A stretch of 43,836 nucleotides of DNA from Streptococcus vestibularis ATCC 49124 (GCF_000188295.1 NZ_GL831112.1:1280734-1324569), one strand, 5' to 3'; positions 8,842 through 17,892 are shown, counted from the stretch's first letter. Made by a program: numbers and translations. Notes: generated from the letters alone by a model not told the origin.

Positions 8842-8868
8842 TTAGCACTCTTGCCAAGAGAGTGCCAA
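8842..8868. promoter_or_regulatory. CIRCE element (HrcA operator)
   Basis: TTAGCACTC, nine bases, then GAGTGCCAA. The CIRCE consensus is TTAGCACTC-N9-GAGTGCTAA, so only one base differs. HrcA, the heat-shock repressor, binds CIRCE. It lies 17 bases upstream of the clpE -35 and one base from the ARG box. Confidence 0.9.
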
Positions 8869-8885
8869 ATATAGATGCTTTTTAC

Positions 8886-8913
8886 TTGCAATCTACCTCC
8901 CGCATGCTATAAT
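8886..8913 (+). promoter_or_regulatory. clpE promoter
   Basis: TTGCAA (8886-8891), a 16-bp spacer ending in TGC, and TATAAT (8908-8913): a consensus-like extended -10 promoter. Confidence 0.8.
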
Positions 8914-8924
8914 GGAGTCATAGA

Positions 8925-8941
8925 TTTGACCTTTTTTGACC
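8925..8941. promoter_or_regulatory. CtsR operator
   Basis: TTTGACC-TTT-TTTGACC, the exact complement of the CtsR heptad repeat GGTCAAA-NNN-GGTCAAA. It overlaps the expected transcription start of clpE, 11 bases past the -10, the usual place for CtsR repression of clp genes. Confidence 0.93.
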
Positions 8942-8994
8942 AAGTTTTTTTCAATAAAGGTCTTTCCCAATTCAAATAGAAAAGAGGTACTGAT

Positions 8995-11265
8995 ATGCTC
9001 TGTCAAAACTGTAACCTTAATGAAGCTAGTATTCATTTATATACCAATGTAAATGGTAATCAGCAACAAGTTGACCTCTGTCAAAATTGTTATAAAATCA
9101 TGAAATCTGACCCCAAAAACCCCCTCAATCAATTCAATCAAACAGGAGGTTCCAACTTCTTCGATGATTTCTTCAGCGACCTAAATAATTTCCGTTCTTC
9201 TAACGGTGATCTTCCCAATACACCTCCAACACAAGAAGGTGGTAACCGAGGAAACGGTGGCAATACACAAGGGCCAGGCCGTCCAGAAGGACCACGCCAA
9301 CAAGCTACTCAACAACCTCAAGGCCTTCTTGAAGAATTTGGAATTAATATCACAAATATTGCTCGTCGTGGAGACATTGATCCTGTCATTGGTCGTGACG
9401 AGGAAATCATTCGTGTCATCGAAATTCTTAACCGCCGTACCAAGAACAATCCTGTTCTCATCGGTGAGCCTGGTGTTGGTAAAACCGCTGTAGTCGAAGG
9501 ACTTGCCCAAAAAATTGTTGACGGTAATGTGCCACAAAAACTCCAAGGCAAGCAAGTGATCCGTCTTGATGTGGTCAGCCTGGTTCAAGGGACTGGTATC
9601 CGTGGCCAATTTGAAGAACGCATGCAAAAACTCATGGAAGAAATTCGTCAACGTCAGGATGTTATCCTCTTTATTGACGAAATCCATGAAATTGTAGGAG
9701 CTGGTAATGCTGGGGATGGCAATATGGATGCTGGAAATATCTTAAAACCTGCACTTGCCCGTGGAGAGCTTCAACTTGTTGGAGCAACAACACTCAACGA
9801 ATACCGTATCATTGAGAAAGATGCTGCACTCGAACGTCGTATGCAACCCGTTAAGGTAGATGAGCCAACAGTTGAGGAAACAATCACAATTTTGCGTGGT
9901 ATTCAGCCTAAATATCAAGACTACCACCACGTCAAATATACGGACGAAGCGATTACTGCAGCTGCAGAATTGTCCAACCGCTACATTCAAGACCGCTTCT
10001 TGCCAGACAAGGCCATCGACCTTCTGGATGAAGCTGGTTCGAAGATGAACTTGACCCTCAACTTTATCGATCCTAAGAACATCGATAAACGTTTGATTGA
10101 AGCAGAGAATCTTAAAGCTCAGGCTACTCGTGACGAAGACTTTGAAAAAGCTGCTTATTTCCGTGACCAAATTGCCAAATACAAGGAAATGCAAAAGCAA
10201 ACCATCAAAGACCAGGATATGCCTGTCATCACCGAAAAACATATCGAAGCTATTGTGGAACAAAAGACCAATATTCCTGTCGGTGATTTGAAAGAAAAAG
10301 AACAATCACAACTTCTTAGTCTTGCCGATGATCTTAAATCACATGTTATCGGACAAGATGCTGCAGTTGATAAGATTGCCAAAGCTATCCGCCGTAATCG
10401 TGTTGGATTGGGTGCTCCAAACCGCCCAATTGGTAGCTTCCTCTTCGTAGGTCCTACAGGAGTCGGTAAAACTGAGCTCTCTAAACAATTGGCTATTGAA
10501 CTCTTTGGTTCAGCTGACAGTATGATTCGTTTCGACATGTCAGAATACATGGAAAAACACGCTGTTGCTAAATTGGTTGGTGCCCCTCCAGGATATGTTG
10601 GTTACGACGAAGCTGGTCAGTTGACTGAAAAAGTCCGCCGTAATCCTTATTCACTTATTCTTTTAGATGAGGTTGAAAAAGCTCACCCAGACGTTCTTCA
10701 CATGTTCCTCCAAGTACTCGACGACGGTCGTTTGACTGATGGTCAAGGGCGCACTGTAAGCTTCAAGGATACCATCATCATCATGACATCAAATGCTGGT
10801 ACTGGTAAAGTTGAAGCTAGCGTTGGCTTTGGAGCTACTCGTGAAAATCGTACCAATTCTGTTCTTAACCAACTTGGAGATTTCTTCAGTCCTGAATTCA
10901 TGAACCGCTTTGACGGTATTATCGAATTCTCTGCCCTTAGCAAAGAAAATCTCCTTACTATCGTGGACCTCATGCTTGATAATGTCAACCAACGCTTGGC
11001 TAACAACGGTATCCACCTCAGTGTAACAGAGAAAGTTAAGGAAAAATTGGTTGACCTTGGTTACGATCCTAAGATGGGTGCTCGACCACTACGTCGTACC
11101 ATCCAGGACCATATTGAAGATGCCATTACCGACTTCTACCTTGAAAATCCAAACGAAAAAGATCTCAAGGCAGTCATGACTTCAAAAGGCCACATTACCA
11201 TTAAGTCTGCTAAAAAAGTCGAAAAAAATACTCAAAAAGCTGAGGCAGCAAAAGAATCTGATTAA
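8995..11265 (+). CDS. clpE: ATP-dependent protease ATPase ClpE
   Basis: A 756-residue Hsp100 unfoldase that feeds proteins to ClpP under heat or misfolding stress. The N-terminal zinc finger that defines ClpE is visible as C3-x2-C6 and C29-x2-C32, followed by a Gly/Gln-rich linker (residues ~60-110). AAA+ module 1 has Walker [10 protein letters not shown] near residue 157 and Walker [11 protein letters not shown] short UVR-like coiled insert ([14 protein letters not shown]) lies near 382. Module 2 has GPTGVGKTE near 485 and [17 protein letters not shown] tripeptide in module 2 fits the ClpP-docking loop. Upstream are CtsR and CIRCE operators, so both heat-shock repressors probably act. The ribosome site is AGAGGTACTGAT. 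Confidence 0.97.
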   Translation: MLCQNCNLNEASIHLYTNVNGNQQQVDLCQNCYKIMKSDPKNPLNQFNQTGGSNFFDDFFSDLNNFRSSNGDLPNTPPTQEGGNRGNGGNTQGPGRPEGPRQQATQQPQGLLEEFGINITNIARRGDIDPVIGRDEEIIRVIEILNRRTKNNPVLIGEPGVGKTAVVEGLAQKIVDGNVPQKLQGKQVIRLDVVSLVQGTGIRGQFEERMQKLMEEIRQRQDVILFIDEIHEIVGAGNAGDGNMDAGNILKPALARGELQLVGATTLNEYRIIEKDAALERRMQPVKVDEPTVEETITILRGIQPKYQDYHHVKYTDEAITAAAELSNRYIQDRFLPDKAIDLLDEAGSKMNLTLNFIDPKNIDKRLIEAENLKAQATRDEDFEKAAYFRDQIAKYKEMQKQTIKDQDMPVITEKHIEAIVEQKTNIPVGDLKEKEQSQLLSLADDLKSHVIGQDAAVDKIAKAIRRNRVGLGAPNRPIGSFLFVGPTGVGKTELSKQLAIELFGSADSMIRFDMSEYMEKHAVAKLVGAPPGYVGYDEAGQLTEKVRRNPYSLILLDEVEKAHPDVLHMFLQVLDDGRLTDGQGRTVSFKDTIIIMTSNAGTGKVEASVGFGATRENRTNSVLNQLGDFFSPEFMNRFDGIIEFSALSKENLLTIVDLMLDNVNQRLANNGIHLSVTEKVKEKLVDLGYDPKMGARPLRRTIQDHIEDAITDFYLENPNEKDLKAVMTSKGHITIKSAKKVEKNTQKAEAAKESD

Positions 11266-11267
11266 AC

Positions 11268-11300
11268 AAATAAACCAAGTCATTACGACTTGGTTTATTT
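11268..11300. terminator. Terminator after clpE
   Basis: A perfect 14-bp inverted repeat (AAATAAACCAAGTC and its complement) with a 5-base loop begins three bases after the clpE stop and is followed by a T-rich run. Confidence 0.8.
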
Positions 11301-11407
11301 ATCTTTTCATTTCCTATTTTCAAATTTATCCCTAATTCTGCCTAAATCAATAGGAAAATGAGCAAAATTTTAGTATAATATAGGCAAATAAACGTAAGGA
11401 GCAACTC

Positions 11408-11872
11408 ATGAATCCAACATTTGGTGACAAGGTTGAGGGAGCTCATTATCAAACACGTTACGGTGTTTATGCTGTGATTCCTAACCAAGAAAAGACAAAG
11501 ATTATTTTAGTCCAGGCTCCTAACGGAGCTTGGTTTCTCCCAGGTGGAGAAATCGAAGCAGGCGAGGATCACTATAGCGCATTAGAACGCGAGTTAATTG
11601 AAGAACTTGGGTTTACAGCCACTTTAGGCCAGTACTATGGCCAGGCTGATGAATACTTCTATTCAAGCCACCGTGACACTTACTATTACAATCCAGCCTA
11701 TATTTATGAAGTTGTAGATTTTTCAAAAATTGGCAAACCTCTCGAAGATTTCAATAACCTGGCCTGGTTTCCAATTGATGAAGCCATTGCTAAACTTAAA
11801 CGTGGCAGTCATAAATGGGGAATCGAACAATGGAAAGCAAACAACCTGGCAAATCTTAGGAGGAAACTATGA
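11408..11872 (+). CDS. Nudix hydrolase
   Basis: A 154-residue Nudix protein that hydrolyses a nucleoside diphosphate linked to another group. The Nudix box is complete: G-x5-E-x7-REL-x-EE-x-GF in GGEIEAGEDHYSALER followed by ELIEELGF, near residues 46-69. The flanking strand AWFLPGG is typical. The family resembles MutT-type enzymes, but the substrate cannot be predicted. The ribosome site GTAAGGAGCAACTC is strong and a TATAAT -10 lies about 30 bases upstream. Its stop overlaps the next start (ATGA), so the next gene is translationally coupled. The link clpE-Nudix-DUF1827 is one I recall from other streptococci. Confidence 0.92.
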   Translation: MNPTFGDKVEGAHYQTRYGVYAVIPNQEKTKIILVQAPNGAWFLPGGEIEAGEDHYSALERELIEELGFTATLGQYYGQADEYFYSSHRDTYYYNPAYIYEVVDFSKIGKPLEDFNNLAWFPIDEAIAKLKRGSHKWGIEQWKANNLANLRRKL

Positions 11873-12171
11873 AACTCATTAATACGACCCGTACACACCA
11901 AGAACTCGTTCAAAACCAACTAGACAACACGGATGCCTTTCTCGTAGAGACCTACTCTGCTGGGAATACTGATGTTGTCTTTACACAAGCACCTAAACAT
12001 TATGAACTCTTGATTTCAAATAAACATCGTGCTGTTAAAGACAACGAATTAGAAGTTATCCGTGAATTCTTCCTTAAACGAAAAATCGACAAAGATATCG
12101 TTTTGATGGACAAACTTAGAACAGTACACACTGACAAATTGATTGAGATTTCATTCCCAACAACTGTATAA
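11869..12171 (+). CDS. DUF1827 family protein
   Basis: A 100-residue soluble protein with no signal peptide or membrane segment, which I recognise as the streptococcal/lactococcal DUF1827 family. It begins MKLINTTRTHQELVQNQLDN and ends in a mixed alpha/beta region. Function unknown. Its start overlaps the Nudix gene stop by four bases and has a very strong AGGAGGAAACT ribosome site, so the two products are probably made together. Confidence 0.8.
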   Translation: MKLINTTRTHQELVQNQLDNTDAFLVETYSAGNTDVVFTQAPKHYELLISNKHRAVKDNELEVIREFFLKRKIDKDIVLMDKLRTVHTDKLIEISFPTTV

Positions 12172-12176
12172 ATTCA

Positions 12177-12212
12177 AAAGAAGCCGTGGCCACCGCCACA
12201 GCTTCTTTTTTT
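12177..12212. terminator. Bidirectional terminator
   Basis: GAAGC-C-GTGGC-CACC-GCCAC-A-GCTTC followed by TTTTTTT on the plus strand, with matching A residues upstream. It separates the convergent DUF1827 gene (plus) and the oxidoreductase (minus), whose stop lies inside it. Confidence 0.88.
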
Positions 12213-13173
12213 ATAAAACTTTAGAAGCTTGATCCAAGACTTCCATGACCTGGTGGCTATGCTCCAACTGCTTGGCAACACTGTCAAAATCCTTGGTCGC
12301 TACCATCTTTTCAAAAGATACAAATTCATCATACATACGATGTTTTGGACTATTAAGATTAATCACAGTCTCTTCTTGACCATTAAGAGTAAGACCAATT
12401 TCAGGAAGGGTGTTGGTTGCACCAAAAATAGTAATGGCTCCCTTATCACCTTGAATAGTTGAACGGATCTCCGCACTACAGTCTTTAGCTCCAATGGCAA
12501 CAGCCTTAAAGTTACCATAGTCCAAAACTAAGATTCCTGACGTATCCACTCCTCGCTCCACATTAGGTAGATATTCCACACGATTAGGCTTACCAAAAAG
12601 TCCAACAAGAAGGTGAATATTATAGATATTAAGATCTCTAAGTGCTCCACCACCCATTTTAGGGTTAAAGGCAGGTGCAATCTCTCCTCGCTTAAAGGCA
12701 TCGTAACGTGACGAATATTGGGAATAATTGATGTTAACAATTTTAATATCACCAATTTCAGATAAGGAGTCCTTGATAACTTTAAAATTTTCCAGATATT
12801 GATTTGTTATTGCTTCTATCAAGAGAAGCTCTTTTTCTTGAGCAAGCTTAATCAGCTCTTCAAACTCTTCCAAATGCAGGGTAAAAGGTTTCTCACAGAT
12901 GACATGCTTGCCAGCTAGAAGTGCTTGCTTGGCATAGTCATAGTGGGTATGATTAGGTGTTCCAATATAAATGGTGTCAACATCCGGATTGGACAAGATC
13001 GCTGCATAATCACTTGTCGCCTGAGTAAGACCATACTGCTTGGCTAAAGTTTCAGCCTTATCAAGTGATCGTGGTGTCGACATTATAGCCTCCAGCTCAA
13101 TTCCCTCGATAGTCGTTAACACAGAAAGGACCTCTGTAACAATCATCCCTGTCCCTAATAATGCAAGTTTCAT
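12211..13173 (-). CDS. Gfo/Idh/MocA family oxidoreductase
   Basis: A 320-residue NAD(P)-dependent oxidoreductase of unknown substrate. The N-terminal Rossmann fold begins KLALLGTGMI, followed by GTPNHTHYDYA and the family motif CEKPF near residue 95, whose Lys is catalytic in relatives. The C-terminal alpha/beta domain includes GGGALRDLNIYNIHLL. I start it at the ATG at 13173 because GGAGGT lies six bases before it; the TTG three bases upstream would put the start closer to the ribosome site. It is separated from the FemAB gene by a terminator and so is probably a single-gene unit. Confidence 0.9.
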   Translation of the reverse strand: MKLALLGTGMIVTEVLSVLTTIEGIELEAIMSTPRSLDKAETLAKQYGLTQATSDYAAILSNPDVDTIYIGTPNHTHYDYAKQALLAGKHVICEKPFTLHLEEFEELIKLAQEKELLLIEAITNQYLENFKVIKDSLSEIGDIKIVNINYSQYSSRYDAFKRGEIAPAFNPKMGGGALRDLNIYNIHLLVGLFGKPNRVEYLPNVERGVDTSGILVLDYGNFKAVAIGAKDCSAEIRSTIQGDKGAITIFGATNTLPEIGLTLNGQEETVINLNSPKHRMYDEFVSFEKMVATKDFDSVAKQLEHSHQVMEVLDQASKVL

Positions 13174-13237
13174 CAACTTACCTCCTTCTTCCTCTAAACT
13201 CTCTTACTATACGGCATAATTCTATAAACAGAACTAT

Positions 13238-13262
13238 AATGAAAGAGGACTCCAATAGAAGC
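13238..13262 (-). terminator. Terminator of FemAB gene
   Basis: The minus strand forms GAGGGCT / AGTCCTC with one G-T pair and an 8-base loop, followed by TTTC. It lies shortly after the FemAB stop codon. Confidence 0.6.
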
Positions 13263-13272
13263 CCTCCGAGAC

Positions 13273-14508
13273 TTAATGACGTCCAAGCAGTTTCTTAACT
13301 CCTTGAATCGCTTTATATTTAAGCGGTTGTGGATAATAACGGAAAATTCCCATCTTACGAACGATATAACCATTAAAGTTTTGTTTAAATCGCAAAACCC
13401 CATCAGAACCATCAAAAATTCCCATAATACCAAGGAAGTTATAGAAGCTGACGCCACGTTTAATAGCCTGTGTCATTACATACTCTTGCAAGAGTGCTGG
13501 TGCATAAAACTTATTAAATTCAGGGTAAGAGCCACTGAAAAGATAGACTGCCTCTTGAGGTGTGTAGACGAAGAGACTTCCAGCTAGGACAATATCTTCT
13601 TGACCATACTTGTCAATAAAGGCAGTCGCTTCGCCCTTTCGAACATCAAAGGTCGCAAACTGACTTGATAGCTCTCGCAATTGGTTTTGCTTTTTCTCAG
13701 ATTTTGGATTGGCCTCTAAATCAGCTTGCAATTTGACAATTCTAGCTCCTAACTTTGCCTGATCACTCTCCAAATGATCAAAGTAATCCTGAAAATTCAG
13801 GGTAGCTACCATAAAATCAGCATTATCACCAAAAGCATCATAAAAATTTTGATAATAATCTAAAGTTTTGTCACTGTACTCACGACGATCAGAGGTCGCT
13901 GAAGTGATTTCTTTAAAAATCGATAACTCATCGCGTTTCAATTTTTTCAGTTTAATCCCGAATGTTTTGGCTTTTTTTACAAGAGGTTTCCCTTTTTTAC
14001 TGAATGATTTGATGAGATCTTTTTCCGCAATCCCTGATAGGTCCTTCACATAATGCCAATCAGGCTCACCACCAGGATAGCCTGTCTGTAAACCATCAAA
14101 GCTATAACCTAAATCAGTCAATTGACTAATCAACTGCTTCTGCTCATCACTAGTTGGGTCACCATTACTGTCAAAAGTTTGATAAGTATCATAAGGTTTG
14201 ATTAATAGTTCAAGAGCACCATTTTCCTTAGCATAATCCTTCAAACCTTGGTAAAAGTCGCTCAGATGAGCTGCATTTGAGTGAATCGGTCCACAATTCA
14301 CCTCCATACGAAGCCCACCAGTCATAGGCATGCTGTAGACAATTGCTGAGACTTCTAGCTGGTCTCCTTCTTTCCAAGCGACATAGCTAATGCTAAACCC
14401 ACGTTTTTCAAGAAGCCTAGCCATTTCCTCAGTTTGCATAAAAGAACGCTCAGACACTTGTTGAGCATGTGTGTTAAATTCTTCTTTAGTTACTTGAATG
14501 AAGCTCAT
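13273..14508 (-). CDS. FemAB family aminoacyltransferase (MurM/MurN-like)
   Basis: A 411-residue enzyme of the Fem family, which uses aminoacyl-tRNA to add bridge amino acids to the lysine of lipid II during peptidoglycan synthesis. Two GNAT-like halves are visible, with the helical tRNA-synthetase-like arm at residues ~242-300 (SDQAKLGARIVKLQADLE and on). Conserved stretches are SFMQTEEMARLLEKRGF, LLIKPYDTYQ, SFSKKGKPLVKKA, and the C-terminal GVLRFKQNFNGYIVRK. I chose the ATG at 14508 because AGGAAGGAAAAAA precedes it; the longer frame overlaps the upstream gene. Whether it adds the first or second residue cannot be set here. It overlaps the broken VTT gene by 23 bases. Confidence 0.9.
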   Translation of the reverse strand: MSFIQVTKEEFNTHAQQVSERSFMQTEEMARLLEKRGFSISYVAWKEGDQLEVSAIVYSMPMTGGLRMEVNCGPIHSNAAHLSDFYQGLKDYAKENGALELLIKPYDTYQTFDSNGDPTSDEQKQLISQLTDLGYSFDGLQTGYPGGEPDWHYVKDLSGIAEKDLIKSFSKKGKPLVKKAKTFGIKLKKLKRDELSIFKEITSATSDRREYSDKTLDYYQNFYDAFGDNADFMVATLNFQDYFDHLESDQAKLGARIVKLQADLEANPKSEKKQNQLRELSSQFATFDVRKGEATAFIDKYGQEDIVLAGSLFVYTPQEAVYLFSGSYPEFNKFYAPALLQEYVMTQAIKRGVSFYNFLGIMGIFDGSDGVLRFKQNFNGYIVRKMGIFRYYPQPLKYKAIQGVKKLLGRH

Positions 14509-15158
14509 TTTTTTCCTTCCTAAAATGGATAAAGTAAATGACGAGTAAGATAAACAGCAAGAGGTCAAGTACTGACGCTAATGGTATTCGGATTGGACGG
14601 ATATTAAGCAACAAGTCCCCACTGACTGCATAAACAACAGAGAGTGGTGCCACTCCAATTAGTGTCGCTAAAATCCTTGTTCTTGTGGGTAATTTCATCT
14701 GAACACAAGCATAATTGACCAAAGCTGATGGGATAAAAGGAGTAGAAAAGGCCAGTGAAATCCCAATAAAGCGATGTTTAAAGGACTCAACATAGTTTAG
14801 GAGTTTCTCCATACGTTTAGACCTCTCAAGTCTTCTCAGAATTTCAAAACTAGTCAAATTTCCAAAAGTATTCCCAATAATATTCATCGGAATCACAAGC
14901 AAAGGGACATAGAGTAGCCCAACAAAAATGCAAAAAATAGAACTTGAAACTCCAGGAATAGCTGATGACAGAATCATTAGACTAAGAAGTATCATTTCGT
15001 TTTGGAATTTAGCCTGCTTAAAAACCTCTTTTAAAAAGACTTGATCATGATTAGCATTGGTCCACTTCTTGATTTAGGGGATAAAGTTATTTAAAAGAGA
15101 CCATAAGAATACCAGAATTAAACCTGCTATCCCTATAAAAAACACCCTTTTTAGTCAT
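14486..15158 (-). pseudogene. VTT/DedA-like membrane protein, 5' end broken
   Basis: The 3' portion is an intact 169-codon frame (ATG at 14995) with several hydrophobic segments and a VTT/SNARE-associated pattern (SSAIPGVSSSIFCIFVG, IIGNTFGNLTSF). The true N-terminus lies upstream but is damaged. From the ATG at 15158 one reads MTKKGVF, then a run of six T residues shifts the frame. The second frame continues FIGIAGLILVFLWSLLNNFI-P-stop-IKKWTNANHDQVFLKEVFKQ and joins the intact part. So there is one frameshift in a homopolymer and one nonsense codon. The first membrane helix is thus lost unless translation restarts at 14995. A -10 (TATAAT, 15189-15194) remains. It lies directly upstream of the FemAB gene and was probably co-transcribed with it. 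Confidence 0.82.
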
Positions 15159-15202
15159 TATATTTCCACAAATTTAATCACTCCTTTTATTATAACAAAA
15201 AA

Positions 15203-15228
15203 ATACCTTCATTGATTTAGAAAGGCAT
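15203..15228 (-). terminator. Terminator of lipoprotein gene
   Basis: The minus strand forms ATGCCTT / AAGGTAT with one G-T pair and then TTTTTTTG. It lies just after the lipoprotein stop codon. Confidence 0.6.
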
Positions 15229-15240
15229 CTTTTACTGTGA

Positions 15241-15861
15241 TTACTTGTTAATCAAATTTTCTTGAGACTTGTTTTCCAAGGCACCATTTTTAAAGTTAAG
15301 AGTAAGGCTACCTGTTTTCCCTTTCTTAGTTACAAGGTTAGATGACCAAAGTGCTTGTGTCATTGTCGCATCAGAAGAAACAGCGATAGAATAAACATCT
15401 GGTACCCCAAGTGTTTTGACCACATTATCATAGCTAGTTCCATTTTTAAGATCTTCATACATTTTCAAAGTGATTTTAGAATCCCGAACGTAAGAAAAAG
15501 TTGAAATTGACTTAACAACGGTACTATTGTTAAAAAGTTTTGCTGTAACAACAACATTATCATACTGCCAATTATAGACATCAAGCGTCGCGTCTCCTGC
15601 CTGCTCCTGACTAGTTGATGTTGGCTCACCAAACAACCCCTTCAAACTATCAAGATTTGATCCCCCAGAAAACTCCTGAGAAGCATTTGCCATGGTAATC
15701 TTATCAAAGTTCTGACGAACATTTCCATGCTTAACAGTCAAAATCTTGGATGCTTCATTATCCAAAGATCCTTTCGTCTCAGTCTTAGACGAAGAATTTC
15801 CGCAAGCAGCTAAGGAAAAAAGTGAGAGACCTAAAACGGTCAAAGACAAAAGTTTTTTCAT
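15241..15861 (-). CDS. Lipoprotein with tandem BLIP/SmpA-like domains (DUF3862-like)
   Basis: A 206-residue predicted lipoprotein. The signal peptide MKKLLSLTVLGLSLFSLAAC ends in a lipobox (L-A-A-C, Cys20), so it should be lipid-anchored outside the membrane. After a Ser-rich linker come two related units: one with LKGLFGEPTSTSQEQ followed by VYNWQYDNVVVTAKLFNN, the second with YDNVVKTLGVPDVYS followed by TQALWSSN and SLTLNFKNG. This layout is that of DUF3862/BLIP-like proteins of streptococci. Function unknown. The ribosome site is TAGGAACTTATT. It follows the tmRNA gene by 47 bases on the same strand. Confidence 0.8.
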   Translation of the reverse strand: MKKLLSLTVLGLSLFSLAACGNSSSKTETKGSLDNEASKILTVKHGNVRQNFDKITMANASQEFSGGSNLDSLKGLFGEPTSTSQEQAGDATLDVYNWQYDNVVVTAKLFNNSTVVKSISTFSYVRDSKITLKMYEDLKNGTSYDNVVKTLGVPDVYSIAVSSDATMTQALWSSNLVTKKGKTGSLTLNFKNGALENKSQENLINK

Positions 15862-15908
15862 AATAAGTTCCTATACACAAATAAAAGGCTGACGCCTCAA
15901 GTTTTTTA

Positions 15909-16255
15909 TGGAGCCGGTGGGAGTCGAACCCACGTCCAAACATCTGCCAACATATTCGTCTACAACCATAGGTTATGTCTTTCATTTAACAGATAGACGA
16001 CACATAACTCAAGCCTTCTATATGCGAGCCTATAAATCTCTTTTCGACCAGCTAGGCAATGGTCAAACGTAGCTTATAAATCAATAAAACCTCTAAGCAA
16101 ACATAAGCAATCTGCTAGAAGTCACGCGAGCAGGTGTTTAGGCTGCTACAGCGTAAGAATTAGTATTTTTTGCAGTTATATTTAACTGAGCGTTAACGTC
16201 GCCACACGAGTCGCAGAATATGCCTCATAATGCCTGTCGAATCCGTAACGACCCC
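15909..16255 (-). ncRNA. ssrA: tmRNA
   Basis: The 347-base transfer-messenger RNA that rescues stalled ribosomes. The 5' end GGGGTCGTTACGGATTCGAC and the 3' end with the T-arm GTTCGACTCCC and terminal GGCTCCA form the tRNA-like domain; the CCA is encoded. The tag reading frame lies at 16138-16173 and encodes AKNTNSYAVAA followed by TAA, a typical streptococcal tag whose C-terminal AA directs the product to ClpXP and relatives. clpX and clpE are both in this window. Confidence 0.98.
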
Positions 16256-16272
16256 AATATGAGATACTGAGT

Positions 16273-16301
16273 ATTATAGCAAAATTTTTAATAAATAGCA
16301 A
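16273..16301 (-). promoter_or_regulatory. tmRNA promoter
   Basis: The minus strand has TTGCTA (16296-16301), a 17-bp spacer ending in TGC, and TATAAT (16273-16278), 17 bases before the tmRNA 5' end. Confidence 0.75.
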
Positions 16302-16510
16302 AAGATTACCAAAATATACACAAAAGTATAGACTATGTACGATTTATTAGCATCTAGCTCTCTACCCAATTTACAGAAATAGATAATTCGGTTATTATTA
16401 CAAATTACTATTCAATGACTTTCTCCCTAAACTCTAAAGATACTATATCTCATTTACCTTTTCTAACATTCCCTGAATTTACAGAGTACTCTTGATAAAT
16501 TTAACAACTA
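16302..16510. other. Gap between tmRNA promoter and tRNA-Arg
   Basis: About 210 AT-rich bases with no frame longer than a few tens of codons, no ribosome site and no clear repeat. I see nothing recognisable apart from the tmRNA promoter at its left edge and the tRNA-Arg terminator at its right edge. Confidence 0.5.
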
Positions 16511-16543
16511 AAAAACGCTGAAAGCATTACTCTCTCAACGTTT
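16511..16543 (-). terminator. Terminator of tRNA-Arg
   Basis: The minus strand forms an 11-bp stem (AACGTTGAGAG / CTTTCAGCGTT with G-T pairs) followed by TTTTTTAG. Confidence 0.7.
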
Positions 16544-16549
16544 CCTCTT

Positions 16550-16621
16550 TGCACCCTAAGGGAATCGAACCCCTATCTCAAGAACCGGAATCTTACGTGA
16601 TATCCATTACACTAAGGGTGC
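16550..16621 (-). tRNA. tRNA-Arg(CCG)
   Basis: A 72-base cloverleaf. The acceptor is GCACCCT / AGGGTGC with discriminator A, the T-arm contains GGTTCGATTCC, and the anticodon loop TTCCGGT holds CCG, which reads Arg CGG codons. CCA is not encoded. Its own TGCTATAAT lies at 16634-16642 on the minus strand. Confidence 0.95.
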
Positions 16622-16633
16622 TAACAGTATACT

Positions 16634-16642
16634 ATTATAGCA
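16634..16642 (-). promoter_or_regulatory. tRNA-Arg promoter, extended -10
   Basis: TGCTATAAT on the minus strand, 12 bases before the tRNA 5' end. The -35 region overlaps the rpsA terminator. Confidence 0.5.
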
Positions 16643-16661
16643 TACTCTAAAATATAAAAAA

Positions 16662-16679
16662 AGACATGTTTACATGCCT
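16662..16679 (-). terminator. Terminator of rpsA
   Basis: AGGCATG-TAAA-CATGTCT followed by TTTTTT on the minus strand, shortly after the rpsA stop. Confidence 0.75.
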
Positions 16680-16689
16680 CTTTATTATC

Positions 16690-17892
16690 TTACAATTCGA
16701 TATCTCCGAAAAGATCCGCCATTGAGAATCCAGATTGAGTTTCTGGAAGCTCATAGTCACGTTTTTCTTGACGTTTTGGACGACGTGGACGTGATTGACG
16801 TTTTTCGTTGTTTTCGCCTTCAGCGTTAGCTGGACGTTCTTCAAGAGCTTTGATAGAAAGTGATACACGTTCTGCGTCAGCGTTTACTTCAAGAACTTTA
16901 ACTGTAACGTCTTGGCCTACTGAAAGAACATCTTTTGGATTTTCAACACGTTTGTGTGAAATTTGTGAGATGTGAACAAGTCCATCGATTCCTGGCAATA
17001 CTTCAACAAAAGCACCAAAGTCAGTCAAACGTTTAACTTTACCTTCGATTACATCACCAGCAGCAAGTTTTTGTTCAACGCCATCCCATGGTCCAGGTGT
17101 TGTTGCTTTAAGTGAAAGCGATACACGTCCTGCTTCTTCGTCGATAGCAAGAACTTTAACTTCAACTTCATCACCAACAGATACAACTGATTTAGGTGAA
17201 ACGTTACGTTCGTGAGACAATTCAGTCACGTGAACAAGTCCGTCAACACCACCAAGGTCGATGAAAGCACCGAAGCTTGTCAAACGAGCAACTTTACCAG
17301 TTACGATTGAACCAACTTCAAGTTTAGAGAAGACTTCTTTACGAGCTTCTGCAGCTTCGGCTTCAACAACTTCACGACGTGAAAGGATGAAACGGTTTTC
17401 AGCTGGATCAACTTCTTTGATTTTAGCGTCGAATTCTTGACCTACAAATTGTTCAGTGTTACGAACAAAACGAGTATCGATCATTGAAGCTGGAATAAAT
17501 CCACGAAGACCTTCAAATTCAACTGAAAGTCCACCTTTAACAGCGCGTGTTCCTTTAACAGTAACAACTTCTTCTTCACGACCAACAAGTTTATCCCAAG
17601 CTTTGCGAGCTTCCAAGCGTTTTTTAGATACAAGGTAAGTTACAGTATCAGTATCTTTACCAACAACTTGACGAAGAACAAGCACTTCAAGTGTTTCACC
17701 AACTTTAACAAGGTCTGCAACGTTTGCGTCACGGTCGTTTGTCAATTCACGACGTGTCAAAACACCTTCGATACCAGTTCCTTCGATAACAACATTTGCT
17801 TGATCATTATCTACTGAGATAACTTCAGCTGTTACAACGTCACCTGTGTTAACTTCGCTAACACTGTTTAGCAATTCTTCAAATTCGTTCAT
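16690..17892 (-). CDS. rpsA: 30S ribosomal protein S1
   Basis: A 400-residue S1 of the Gram-positive type, with four S1/OB RNA-binding repeats (residues ~16-87, 105-170, 190-258, 275-345) instead of six. Repeat signatures are [35 protein letters not shown] and [16 protein letters not shown] basic tail ([18 protein letters not shown]) precedes the C-terminus. It helps mRNA bind the 30S subunit. I start it at the ATG at 17892, preceded by GGAGGATC; the longer frame from 18036 runs into tRNA-Gln. Because the tRNA-Tyr and tRNA-Gln genes lie directly upstream on the same strand, they may share a transcript. Confidence 0.96.
   Translation of the reverse strand: MNEFEELLNSVSEVNTGDVVTAEVISVDNDQANVVIEGTGIEGVLTRRELTNDRDANVADLVKVGETLEVLVLRQVVGKDTDTVTYLVSKKRLEARKAWDKLVGREEEVVTVKGTRAVKGGLSVEFEGLRGFIPASMIDTRFVRNTEQFVGQEFDAKIKEVDPAENRFILSRREVVEAEAAEARKEVFSKLEVGSIVTGKVARLTSFGAFIDLGGVDGLVHVTELSHERNVSPKSVVSVGDEVEVKVLAIDEEAGRVSLSLKATTPGPWDGVEQKLAAGDVIEGKVKRLTDFGAFVEVLPGIDGLVHISQISHKRVENPKDVLSVGQDVTVKVLEVNADAERVSLSIKALEERPANAEGENNEKRQSRPRRPKRQEKRDYELPETQSGFSMADLFGDIEL

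Noticed and set aside
9181..10305. Long minus-strand frames (168 and 187 codons) inside clpE
   Set aside because: The coding strand is a canonical ClpE; the antisense frames have no ribosome site or domain.
12477..12755. Minus-strand 75-codon frame inside the oxidoreductase
   Set aside because: It is an alternative frame of a well-supported gene without its own ribosome site.
15909..15930. tmRNA 3' end as a phage or island attachment site
   Set aside because: No integrase, no repeated 3' end, and ordinary core genes flank it.
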